Origin: Firm-04 sp045617625
Lineage (GTDB): Bacteria; Bacillota; Clostridia; Oscillospirales; Ruminococcaceae
NCBI GenBank assembly: GCA_045617625.1
Contig: JAZLJA010000031.1
Location: 1-8,818, forward strand
DNA length: 8,818 nt
Direction: 5' to 3'
Positions 1 to 5,996 of this stretch are shown in pieces; position 1 is the stretch's first letter; each line of letters begins with the position of its first letter. A program made the translations under genes and the position numbers. The notes under the pieces are model-generated. The model was given only the letters and a program-made list of their open reading frames with translations, searched no databases and was not told where the DNA came from.

Positions 1-2265
1 ATCCATGCTTGCATAGAACGGGAGATTTTCGTTGCGCTTGAGATTTTCAGTGCCGTTGAGATATGCCTTATAGGTGAGGAAGTCGAGGTCAGAAGCGACC
101 AGACTGATTTTGCCCTGACGGTGGGTATTCTTGATACCGTCTTTCACGGTTGCATGGGACATGATCGCATTTTCGCCCAGATCTTCATACAGAGCATCGT
201 TTGCAGAGCGAGTCATGAAGTCTTCGGCCTTCGGGATGCACCACATACCGGTAGCCGTATTCACATAAATGTCGTTTGCATCGGAGCTTTCGATCGAGGC
301 ACTGTCATAGACGCAGATACGGGTATCGAAGCCGATCGTTTCGCCCTTGAAACGGACTGTGTACTTTCCTGTTTCCGCTGCATAAGCAACGACTGCATGA
401 CCGGTGCGCTTGTCGCTGCCGACATAGTTGTAGGAATAGCAGACCAGTGCCGGGCCTTTTTTCAGCGCATCGAGAAGCATTTCGATGTGCATGGAAGCAT
501 CCATACGCTCGAAATACTGAATGTACTGCGAAACGGTCTGGGTGTACTGCATCATCTGTTCGTAGTTGATCGCGGAACGTGTTGCGTCATTCAGGTTGCT
601 TGTGTTGATGTATCTGGGGTACGGCATATTGGATGCGTCGATCGTCTGCAAATCAAACAGACCATACGAATTGAGGATGGAGGTCAGGGACATACCGTAG
701 CAGGAACCGCTTGCATTGCTGTCCAGAATGGCGGCGATCTTTTCGTTCTCGACATGAGAGAGGCTGCCGAGCAGCTTATAACGGTCATTGAGGGTGAGGA
801 AGTAGCGGAACTCTCTGCCGGTGACCAGTGTGCTCAGGGTCTTGGTGGTGTTGACAAAGCCCCAGTTATGGAAACCGATGTCAAAGCTTGGCGCACCTGC
901 CGTCACGGTGGTGGTGGTGGTTTCGGTGGTGCTCGGTGCGGTGGTCACACTGATTTCGCTTTGCGGAGTGGTCTCGGTGGTGGAAACGGTGGTGGTAGTG
1001 GTTTGCGTCGGAGCTGTAGTACCGGTCTGCGGTTCTTCGCTGCCCGTGCCGCTCTGCGATGTACCGGTCACAACAGGAGTGACATCCGTAGAGGAAGTTT
1101 CGGTGCTCTCCGTGACCTTGGTTGTGGAAGTCGTGGTGGTGGTGGTTTCCGTGGTAGTGGTCGTGGTTGTCGTTTTCTTCGTGGTCGTTGTGGTCGTCGT
1201 GGTCGTTGTTTCCTTGGTGGTCGTGGTGGTGGTGGTTTCCGTGGTGGTCGTAGTAACATTGGCATCATCAGCAACTTGAATCCAACCGTCATAAACAGTG
1301 TAGTCAACTGCGTTGTGATATTTCGAAACCTTGTCAATCTCAATTTTCATCGGATATATCGTTCCAGGTTCTGCATCATCTGGTATTTTGAACCGGACTG
1401 TGAATAATATTCTATTCGTACTGCCAGTGCCACGCACAACGGCACCAACTATATTTTTTTCTTCATTAATCGCTATAGTCTTCGGCGAAGCAATCCATTT
1501 TAACGCACCGTCATATCTCAGTCGGATTCCGGCAGACTCAAATTCTGTATCATTATACAGAGATAGTGAATAATCAATTTCATCGCCGGCCTTACATTCA
1601 TACCGTCCGCCAACAAAGATGTTGTCTTTGCTAAAGTTGATGTCCGAAAAGTCTATTACTTCAAATGAAATGTTATTATCATGAGCATATGATTTTGCTA
1701 TAGAGTTTGAATAACTGCGTATAGTTGTGCTTTCCGGAATTGCATCAGAATCGATAGAACATCTCGGATTCAAAATTGTTATTGTATTAAGATTTGTACA
1801 GCCGGCAAATGCGCCTAAACATATCGCATCGACAGATTGCGGAATTGTGATGCTTTCCAGTTTTGTGCAGTCAAGGAATGCCATTGCGCCGATTGTCGAA
1901 ATGCTTTCCGGAAGAATAACTTTAGTTAAATTCTCGCAGGATTGGAATGATTCACATCCGACACTTGTGACACCTTCTTCAAGAATTACGGTCGTAATCA
2001 TATTGTTGTATTGATTCCACGGGGCGACATCGTTGAGTTCTCTCATGCTGAAGTTGCCCCATCCATACATTTGTCCATTTCCACTGATTGTAAGCGTGCC
2101 CTCGCTGTCAAGCGTCCATGTCAGATTTTCGCCGCAGGTGCCGCTATTGGCTGCACTTGCTGTCAGCACAGGCTGAATGAACTCAGATATTTCCAAAGGC
2201 ATAGCGCTGAACAGCATTGTTGCAGAAGCTAAAACTGCTGCAATTTTCTTAAAAATCTTTTTCAT
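1..2265 (-). CDS. Exported LRR_5 / cohesin-like / Thr-linker / papain-like cysteine protease protein (3' end outside window)
   Basis: The frame is open without a stop from ATG at 2265 to the window edge (755 codons seen), so the C-terminus is missing. Residues 1-38 are a signal peptide (MKKIFKKIAAVLASA start, probable cleavage after ASA at 38). Residues about 40-200 form a BspA-like LRR_5 block with repeats such as NLTKVILPESISTIGAMAF and LESITIPQSVDAICLGAF. Residues about 203-333 resemble a cohesin/CBM-type beta-sandwich (CKAGDEIDYSLSL, FKIPDDAEPGTIYPMKI, VYDGWIQV). Residues about 338-455 are a Thr-rich linker. Residues about 456-755 look like a papain-like cysteine protease: Cys522 in GSCYGMS, His623 in TGHAVVAY and Asp654 in CVYDS form a plausible triad. 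By inference it is a secreted or docked peptidase acting outside the cell; a dockerin may follow beyond the edge. Strong promoter and AAAGGAG site support the start. The exact peptidase family is uncertain. Confidence 0.88.
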   Translation of the reverse strand, partial: MKKIFKKIAAVLASATMLFSAMPLEISEFIQPVLTASAANSGTCGENLTWTLDSEGTLTISGNGQMYGWGNFSMRELNDVAPWNQYNNMITTVILEEGVTSVGCESFQSCENLTKVILPESISTIGAMAFLDCTKLESITIPQSVDAICLGAFAGCTNLNTITILNPRCSIDSDAIPESTTIRSYSNSIAKSYAHDNNISFEVIDFSDINFSKDNIFVGGRYECKAGDEIDYSLSLYNDTEFESAGIRLRYDGALKWIASPKTIAINEEKNIVGAVVRGTGSTNRILFTVRFKIPDDAEPGTIYPMKIEIDKVSKYHNAVDYTVYDGWIQVADDANVTTTTTETTTTTTTKETTTTTTTTTTKKTTTTTTTTETTTTTTSTTKVTESTETSSTDVTPVVTGTSQSGTGSEEPQTGTTAPTQTTTTTVSTTETTPQSEISVTTAPSTTETTTTTVTAGAPSFDIGFHNWGFVNTTKTLSTLVTGREFRYFLTLNDRYKLLGSLSHVENEKIAAILDSNASGSCYGMSLTSILNSYGLFDLQTIDASNMPYPRYINTSNLNDATRSAINYEQMMQYTQTVSQYIQYFERMDASMHIEMLLDALKKGPALVCYSYNYVGSDKRTGHAVVAYAAETGKYTVRFKGETIGFDTRICVYDSASIESSDANDIYVNTATGMWCIPKAEDFMTRSANDALYEDLGENAIMSHATVKDGIKNTHRQGKISLVASDLDFLTYKAYLNGTENLKRNENLPFYASMD
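901..1254 (-). repeat. Thr-codon low-complexity tract encoding an inter-domain linker
   Basis: The coding strand is mostly ACC/ACG codons interrupted by Glu, Lys, Ser and Pro, giving runs such as TTTTTETTTTTTTKE. It separates the cohesin-like domain from the cysteine-protease domain. Such Thr-rich linkers are typical of ruminococcal extracellular multidomain proteins and are often glycosylated. The opposite strand reads as Val-rich or Gly/Arg-rich open frames, which are artefacts of this repeat. Confidence 0.85.
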
Positions 2266-2273
2266 GTTCCTTT

Positions 2274-2280
2274 CTCCTTT
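2274..2280 (-). promoter_or_regulatory. Ribosome binding site AAAGGAG of the LRR/protease gene
   Basis: Minus-strand AAAGGAG lies 8 nt before the ATG at 2265, an ideal spacing. It fixes the start at the signal peptide. Confidence 0.85.
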
Positions 2281-2312
2281 ACAGTATAATCAAAGAAAAT
2301 AACGATAATTAC

Positions 2313-2341
2313 ATTATATCACACTGTACAATAATAGTCAA
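2313..2341 (-). promoter_or_regulatory. Sigma-A promoter for the LRR/protease gene
   Basis: Minus-strand TTGACT (2336-2341) and TATAAT (2313-2318) are separated by exactly 17 bp. This predicts a transcript start near 2306 and a leader of about 40 nt carrying the AAAGGAG site. Confidence 0.85.
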
Positions 2342-2344
2342 CAG

Positions 2345-2484
2345 AATTTATCGATGACTGTGCTTTTGAATAATGGAATAAATGACGATTTGGTGAAAAC
2401 AGCAGAAATACATTCAGTTGTCTATATCCATTATAACAACTTGTATTGAAGAAAACGTCAAACGCTCCGATTTCTGAGAAATGG
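2345..2484. other. AT-rich intergenic stretch with nothing assignable
   Basis: Between the promoter and the hairpin at 2485 both strands carry frequent stops and no convincing ORF, RNA or repeat. A weak minus-strand TTGACG/TATAAT pair is spaced 20 bp apart, too far for a normal promoter. Confidence 0.5.
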
Positions 2485-2512
2485 CAACAGGCTCACCGAA
2501 GTGAGCCTGTTG
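2485..2512. terminator. Perfect 12-bp stem-loop, probable terminator
   Basis: Arms CAACAGGCTCAC and GTGAGCCTGTTG enclose a CGAA tetraloop. On the plus strand it is followed after a few bases by CATTTT; on the minus strand by a weaker CCATTTCTC. No gene directly feeding it remains in the window, which fits loss of a neighbour when the adjoining debris was assembled. Confidence 0.55.
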
Positions 2513-2592
2513 TGTCATTTTATGAAACGGGAGAATGATCATGCCGGCAGGCGTAAGCGCCAACCACTCCTGGCCTACTTCATAAAAGAAAC

Positions 2593-2615
2593 GAGCCGAG
2601 GAACATCCTCGGCTC
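2593..2615 (-). terminator. Terminator of the IS66 transposase remnant
   Basis: A perfect 10-bp stem (GAGCCGAGGA / TCCTCGGCTC) with a 3-nt loop is followed on the minus strand by GTTTCTTTTATG. It sits between the transposase stop at 2670 and the left inverted repeat. Confidence 0.65.
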
Positions 2616-2669
2616 TAAGTGTATCAATGTAACGCAAACTGTATGCAACTGTATGAAACAGTGTAACGC

Positions 2670-2924
2670 CTACTGTATCTCACTGTATGTTTGCTTGCAA
2701 TATGCCGGCAGAGCGAAGCTCCACGGCATGACGGATTTGATCTGATCTTCTGTCGGATCGGTACCCATTTCCGGCAGCACGGTCAGAAGGTAGAGCAGGT
2801 AACCGTACACATCCAGATTGTTTCTCTTGGCTGTTTCAATGATGCTCATGACTGCTGCGCTGGCATCTGCACCTTTTTCCGTATCGCTGAACAGGAAATT
2901 CTTACGGTTGATGACATACGGCTT
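2670..2924 (-). pseudogene. IS66-family transposase, C-terminal 84 residues only
   Basis: The minus-strand frame ending in TAG at 2670-2672 reads KPYVINRKNFLFSDTEKGAD, then SIIETAKRNNLDVYGYLLYL and IKSVMPWSF. These are hallmarks of the IS66 transposase C-terminal segment: the RKNFLFS block, the ETAK-N-L-pYgYL helix and the final lPW motif. Full transposases of this family are around 500 residues, so over four fifths is missing, including the catalytic DDE core. Upstream of Lys1 the frame runs straight into the terminal inverted repeat with no start codon. It cannot encode an active enzyme; mobilisation would need a transposase from elsewhere in the genome. Confidence 0.82.
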
Positions 2925-2958
2925 CTTTTGTGGAGGGCTAGGGGTGGTTGGCGCTTAC

Positions 2959-3104
2959 CTTTGCTGCGTTCCCTTCAGCTTACACAAGATTTGGGATGGA
3001 CTCACATATCCCGTACTGATCATCGACCTTGCCGATCGCGATGAATACAACCATCGCTTCGAGTGTATCGTGATGAACAGTGTTTCACGAATATTACGAA
3101 TGTT
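2959..3104. other. Unassigned segment between the IS66 remnant and the LRR scrap
   Basis: A plus-strand frame reads IWDGLTYPVLIIDLADRDEY and closes at 3118-3120. A minus-strand frame reads FIAIGKVDDQYGICESIPNL. Neither has a start, a ribosome binding site or a recognised family. One may be the remains of a gene interrupted by the IS66 element, but I cannot decide the strand. Confidence 0.3.
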
Positions 3105-3250
3105 TTACATGTATTCATAATCAATATTGTTTTTGTCAGCGTACTTTTCAGCATAAGAATCTTTTGAACATCGTATTACCAAATTGGGATTGCAGTTATA
3201 GAAAGTGTCATAACCTATTTCTGTTACAGAATCTGGGATAGTGATGCACC
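3105..3250 (-). pseudogene. C-terminal scrap of a BspA-like LRR_5 protein
   Basis: The minus-strand frame ending in TAA at 3105-3107 reads ITIPDSVTEIGYDTFYNCNP, NLVIRCSKDSYAEKYADKNN and a short tail IDYEYM. The IPDSVTEIG...F..C unit and the LVIRC..DS.AEKYA..N closing segment are typical of LRR_5 surface proteins; the large protein at the left edge has the equivalent IRSYSNSIAKSYAHDNN. Only about one repeat plus the cap remains, with no start codon or ribosome binding site. The match ends where the plus-strand acidic ORF begins to look coding, so a breakpoint lies near 3245-3258. Confidence 0.7.
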
Positions 3251-3692
3251 CACAGAAGATGATTTTTATTCCGATAATGCAGAAGCAATGTTTGCGGATT
3301 TCCCGGAAAAGTTCGATGAGATGATAAAAGAGAGCGTAAATGATGACTCGCAGGAAGGCGATATCGCTTATGAATACGAGATGTACTACTTATGGGATGA
3401 AGATGAAACCCAGCTTCCAGAACATCCAGAACGTGTAAATGCAGTTCTCAGCGGTCAGGAGATCACATTGTTGATCAAAGCATTGACCACAGCGACCAAG
3501 CAGTTTATTAAAACACAAAAGCAGCTCTGCGACAATCTGAATATACCGTATGAAGAGAATGTAAATAATGAATGCTGTGTGCAGTTGCTCATGCATTCTG
3601 ATGACAATGAACTGGTATATATTGCGGCTGACAATCTGGACGATACAGGAATCAAGACCGGCGATCTGAGTATCTATTATAAGCAGTATTGA
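3246..3692 (+). pseudogene. Acidic protein of unknown function, probably truncated at the 5' end
   Basis: From the first ATG (3288) the frame gives 134 residues rich in Asp and Glu (for example YEYEMYYLWDEDETQLPEHP) with a central helix-prone segment (SGQEITLLIKALTTATKQF) and a final GDLSIYYKQY. No ribosome binding site precedes 3288. The same acidic composition continues upstream without an ATG (DSDAPTEDDFYSDNAEAM) to the breakpoint near 3246, so the original start seems to have been lost. I do not recognise the family. No signal peptide or membrane segment is visible, so it would be cytoplasmic. An intact 134-residue gene starting at 3288 is the alternative, but less likely. Confidence 0.5.
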
Positions 3693-3831
3693 TATAGTAA
3701 TATCAATACTACTTCGTATATGAGACACAGATAATGCATTATATAAAAGTCATCAATCGCTTGTAAAGGCAGATGATATTAATCCATAACTCAGACAATT
3801 CAAATTATGGACGAACTCAGATAGATGCGGC

Positions 3832-3877
3832 GGCTCAATCCTGAATTTTGCGTTTACACAAAATTCAGGATTGAGCC
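3832..3877. terminator. Perfect 19-bp inverted repeat, stem-loop at the 3' end of the ATPase operon
   Basis: GGCTCAATCCTGAATTTTG (3832-3850) is exactly repeated in inverse at 3859-3877 around an 8-nt loop. The stop codon of the 39-residue minus-strand ORF lies in one arm. No T-run follows on the minus strand; on the plus strand a T-rich stretch (TTTTCTTATTTTT) comes about 17 nt later. It may be a terminator or an RNA-stabilising end for the minus-strand operon, or a small mobile palindrome. Confidence 0.5.
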
Positions 3878-3984
3878 TTGAGAGACTGCTCTGTTTTCTT
3901 ATTTTTCTCGGTAATGAGTACCGCATTGCCATATACCTTGCTGAAAAAAGTAAAAATGGGACATTCTGGAACTTCTACAAGCAT
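3865..3984 (-). CDS. Small 39-residue ORF coupled to the RHH gene
   Basis: The ATG at 3984 shares its A with the stop of the RHH gene (TAATG), the arrangement of translational coupling, and the frame closes with TGA at 3865-3867 inside the inverted repeat. The product begins MLVEVPECPIFTFFSKVYGN and ends in a basic, hydrophilic tail (EKNKKTEQSLKAQS). The hydrophobic stretch is too short and mixed for a clear membrane segment. I do not recognise a family. It could be a genuine small third gene of the operon, or the leftover C-terminus of a larger gene fused here by deletion. The only support is the overlap and position. Confidence 0.35.
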   Translation of the reverse strand: MLVEVPECPIFTFFSKVYGNAVLITEKNKKTEQSLKAQS

Positions 3985-4296
3985 TACAAATAATGCTTGA
4001 TAAGCTCTGTATCTGTCAATGCGCTTTCGAGTATTCTGCTTAATACAGCAGTATAGCCTTTTCCGAGAGATTTTGCAGTTCGCAGTGCTTGTGGAGAAAT
4101 CCGCAGCGTGACAGTTTGCTTTCTGCGTTCATCACGACGCATTTCAGATACCCGTACCAGTTGGCTAAGCTGATCGGCGGTCAATTCAGGGCAGTCTTCA
4201 TCAGGCTGAACAGGTCTTGTCTTTAGATCCTCGAGCATTTGCTTCTTCTCGCTCGGTATTCAAAACAAGATTCCAATACTCTCTGACACTCATCAT
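3984..4296 (-). pseudogene. Ribbon-helix-helix antitoxin-like protein (BrnA/CopG type) split by a one-base frameshift
   Basis: The downstream frame (ATG at 4238, 84 residues) has an acidic N-terminal part (PDEDCPELTADQL) followed by RRKQTVTLRISPQALRTAKS and LGKGYTAVLSRILESAL. This is the beta strand plus two helices of an RHH DNA-binding domain, as in BrnA/DUF4415 antitoxins. The ORF starting at 4296 overlaps the ATPase stop as ATGA and reads MMSVREYWNLVLNTEREEA, then runs out of frame to a stop at 4201-4203. Removing the single A at 4239 joins the two parts into one 103-residue protein (TEREEA-MLEDLKTRP). I infer the intact gene starts at 4296. If the indel is real, an 84-residue protein from 4238 could still fold and bind DNA, but no good ribosome binding site precedes it. 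No BrnT toxin is next to it. Confidence 0.65.
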
Positions 4297-5588
4297 AACA
4301 AAAGTTCTTTTGTACGACCAGCAAGATAAAGTGGAACATTCGTGATCAAACCATCTGTCCGATATTCACGCTTGGAAAATCGAATAGCATACTTAGGCTG
4401 CTTCTCTGCAACATATCGTTTAAAAGACGGTGCTGATTTATCTGAACCAGCTTTGACTTCGAGTGGAATGATTCCGTCAGAAAACTGTACAAGGAAGTCC
4501 AGTTCACTATGCTGCGCAGAATAGTAACGCAGCGGTACATCGAACTGGCTGATCATCTGCTGCAAAATATAATTCTCCGCTAGCTGTCCCTTAAACTGAT
4601 AATCGCTTTTTAAGAGAATAGAACTGTTTTCAATACCGGCAAGGTGCTTGAGCAAACCGGTATCGAACAAAAAAAGCTTGAACTGATCAAGTTGCTCGAA
4701 TGCGGACAGCGGATGTTCGATCTTGGAAACATTGTATACCCTGTTCAGCATTCCTGCAGATACAAGCCATTCGATCGCTTCTTCGAAATCTCTGGCTCTT
4801 CCGCCCTCCCGTACTGCACCGTACATGAATTTTTCATTTGATTTCGCAAGCTGTGAAACAATACTGCGAAACACCATCAGAATACGTCCGCTGTTCACCT
4901 TTCCGTTGTGTTTAGAAAAGTCATTCTCATAAAGTTCAAGTAATTCCTGCTGAATCATAGAAACACGCGCAGGATCTTTATATTTCAGCCATGAAGCGAC
5001 ACACTCCGGCATTCCGCCGATGATAAAATAACGGTCACAGGCTTCTGTCAGGCGGTTATGGAAAATCTGGTCAATTTGTGTTCCGCTGTTGATGTTGCAA
5101 TAATAGTTATATAAAGCCGGATCTTCGGCAGCGAGATATTCCGAAAAAGTCAATGGGTAGATATGCATGACATTTACCATGCCGACCGGATAGGATTTGG
5201 GCTGTGCAAGTAACGTACCGAGTAAACTTCCGGCTGCAATGATATGATATTCAGGAGCATTTTCTTTGAAGTATTTGAGACTATTCAGAGCTTCAGGACA
5301 TTCTTGAACCTCATCGAAGATAATGAGTGTTTTCTTCGGATAAATTTTCTGTTGTGCGATCAGAGAAAGCAGTTCTATAATCCGTGCCGGATTTTTGTTT
5401 GTTTGAAAAATAGAATGCAGTGCCGGATCTTCATCAAAATTGAAATATACGAAACTTTCATAGAAATTTTTGCCAAATTCTTTCATCAGCCACGTTTTAC
5501 CGACTTGCCGTGCACCTTTCAGAATCAATGGCTTTCGTTCAGGATCATCTTTCCATTGCAGCATTTTTTTTAATACATCACGTTTCAT
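4293..5588 (-). CDS. AAA_14 / DUF4143 family ATPase (first copy)
   Basis: The 431-residue product has the standard layout of this family. Residues 25-32 are the Walker A loop (GARQVGKT), residues 87-95 the Walker B strand (TLIIFDEVQ, D92/E93), and residues 116-124 a sensor-like IIAAGSLLG. The C-terminal DUF4143 part contains E338 (GQLAENY), E362-x-D364 (SELDFLV) and E377-V-K379 (PLEVKAG), the spacing of a PD-(D/E)XK nuclease-like fold. It is a cytoplasmic P-loop NTPase; the substrate of the family is unknown. The start at 5588 is set by AAAGGAG 10 nt upstream and by the promoter. Its stop overlaps the RHH ORF by ATGA, so the two are co-translated. All key residues are present, so it should be functional. 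Confidence 0.88.
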   Translation of the reverse strand: MKRDVLKKMLQWKDDPERKPLILKGARQVGKTWLMKEFGKNFYESFVYFNFDEDPALHSIFQTNKNPARIIELLSLIAQQKIYPKKTLIIFDEVQECPEALNSLKYFKENAPEYHIIAAGSLLGTLLAQPKSYPVGMVNVMHIYPLTFSEYLAAEDPALYNYYCNINSGTQIDQIFHNRLTEACDRYFIIGGMPECVASWLKYKDPARVSMIQQELLELYENDFSKHNGKVNSGRILMVFRSIVSQLAKSNEKFMYGAVREGGRARDFEEAIEWLVSAGMLNRVYNVSKIEHPLSAFEQLDQFKLFLFDTGLLKHLAGIENSSILLKSDYQFKGQLAENYILQQMISQFDVPLRYYSAQHSELDFLVQFSDGIIPLEVKAGSDKSAPSFKRYVAEKQPKYAIRFSKREYRTDGLITNVPLYLAGRTKELLL

Positions 5589-5598
5589 TGAAAATCAG

Positions 5599-5605
5599 CT
5601 CCTTT
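5599..5605 (-). promoter_or_regulatory. Ribosome binding site AAAGGAG of the first DUF4143 ATPase
   Basis: AAAGGAG on the minus strand lies 10 nt before ATG 5588. The following CTGAT matches the leader of relB. Confidence 0.8.
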
Positions 5606-5616
5606 CTTTACCGATA

Positions 5617-5630
5617 GATATTAGTATATC
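5617..5630. promoter_or_regulatory. Candidate operator palindrome over the ATPase -10 box
   Basis: Arms GATAT and ATATC around TAGT (5622-5625) cover the -10 element. RHH proteins usually bind short palindromes in their own promoters, so this is a reasonable autoregulation site for the RHH gene of the same operon. The arms are short and AT-rich, so chance is possible. Confidence 0.35.
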
Positions 5631-5651
5631 ACATTTTTTTGTATAAATCAA
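5623..5651 (-). promoter_or_regulatory. Sigma-A promoter of the ATPase-RHH operon
   Basis: Minus-strand TTGATT (5646-5651) and TATACT (5623-5628) are 17 bp apart, placing the transcript start shortly before the ribosome binding site. Confidence 0.75.
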
Positions 5652-5669
5652 GTTGGTATAAACACATTT

Positions 5670-5687
5670 TTGCGAAATCTATCGCAA
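5670..5687. promoter_or_regulatory. Inverted repeat upstream of the ATPase promoter
   Basis: TTGCGA and TCGCAA are perfect 6-bp arms around AATCTA, about 20 bp upstream of the -35 box. This is a possible regulator site; nothing identifies the binder. Confidence 0.3.
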
Positions 5688-5744
5688 TATTATGCACGTT
5701 TTTGAATTGCCTGTGGAGCCGTTCTTCTATCTTTGACTGCTCAT

Positions 5745-5981
5745 CTACTCACTTACAAACAGGTTATAGAAAACAAGATAGTTGTTGACCGGCATGACTC
5801 TCAGATTACGTCCGCGCCATCTCTCAATATCACAAATCCGGAACCGTTCCGACATCTCATCCAAAGACGAAATGCTGTCATACAATCTGTCAAGATGCCT
5901 TTCAGCATTATCAGGCGACTGTAAATCGTCTGCTATGTACCTATAAATTCCAATCAAGTCGTTTTTTGCCTGTTTGTACGT
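5745..5981 (-). pseudogene. ParE/RelE-superfamily toxin remnant
   Basis: The frame reads TYKQAKNDLIGIYRYIADDL, then AERHLDRLYDSISSLDEMSE and LRVMPVNNYLVFY. This is the recognisable core of plasmid-stabilisation (ParE-type) toxins: the helix pair plus the beta strands containing LRVMPVxNYxVFY. It lacks a normal start: upstream, in the same frame, lies the stop of relE at 5997-5999, and only a TTG at 5957 without a ribosome binding site is available. After VFY the sequence diverges (NLFVSE, then TAG), so the last strand with the conserved R-x-MYGGRD motif is missing. Both ends are gone, so it is probably inactive. It may once have formed a second toxin module beside relBE. Confidence 0.72.
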
Positions 5982-5996
5982 CCGCAGAGGACAGTT

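Larger units (their letters stand above)
2553..2958 (-). mobile_element. Internally deleted IS66-family element (MITE-like remnant)
   Basis: The ends are 23-bp inverted repeats (2553-2575 and 2936-2958) agreeing at 21 of 23 positions, both starting GTAAGCGCCAACCAC. A GTAA start is characteristic of IS66-family ends. Inside are only the transposase C-terminal codons and a hairpin downstream of their stop; the tnpA/tnpB part and most of the transposase are gone. The right repeat abuts the truncated transposase frame directly, so the deletion is internal and both ends survive. The 8-bp flanks (2545-2552 and 2959-2966) are not a matching target duplication, so later rearrangement, or assembly from two copies, is likely. 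Confidence 0.75.

Noticed and set aside
1068..1343. Minus-strand 91-residue Pro/Arg-rich frame
   Set aside because: It is an alternative frame of the Thr-codon repeat; the composition follows directly from ACC/ACG repeats.
121..1407. Plus-strand 428-residue open frame, Gly/Arg/Cys-rich, and the Val-rich frame at 821-1279
   Set aside because: Both are antisense shadows of the Thr-rich protein gene on the minus strand, which has a promoter, ribosome binding site, signal peptide and recognisable domains.
2430..2461. Second minus-strand promoter (TTGACG and TATAAT)
   Set aside because: The spacer is 20 bp and a better promoter with a 17-bp spacer lies closer to the gene.
2691..3120. Plus-strand frames of 117 and 100 residues
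   Set aside because: Most of their length is antisense to the IS66 transposase C-terminus and crosses the terminal inverted repeat, so the start-proximal part cannot be a real gene.
3390..3728. Minus-strand frames of 112 and 66 residues
   Set aside because: They lie opposite the acidic plus-strand protein, lack ribosome binding sites and have no recognisable features.
3984..4296. Complete BrnT-BrnA toxin-antitoxin pair
   Set aside because: The RHH protein looks like BrnA, but no BrnT-like toxin frame is adjacent; the upstream partner is an ATPase.
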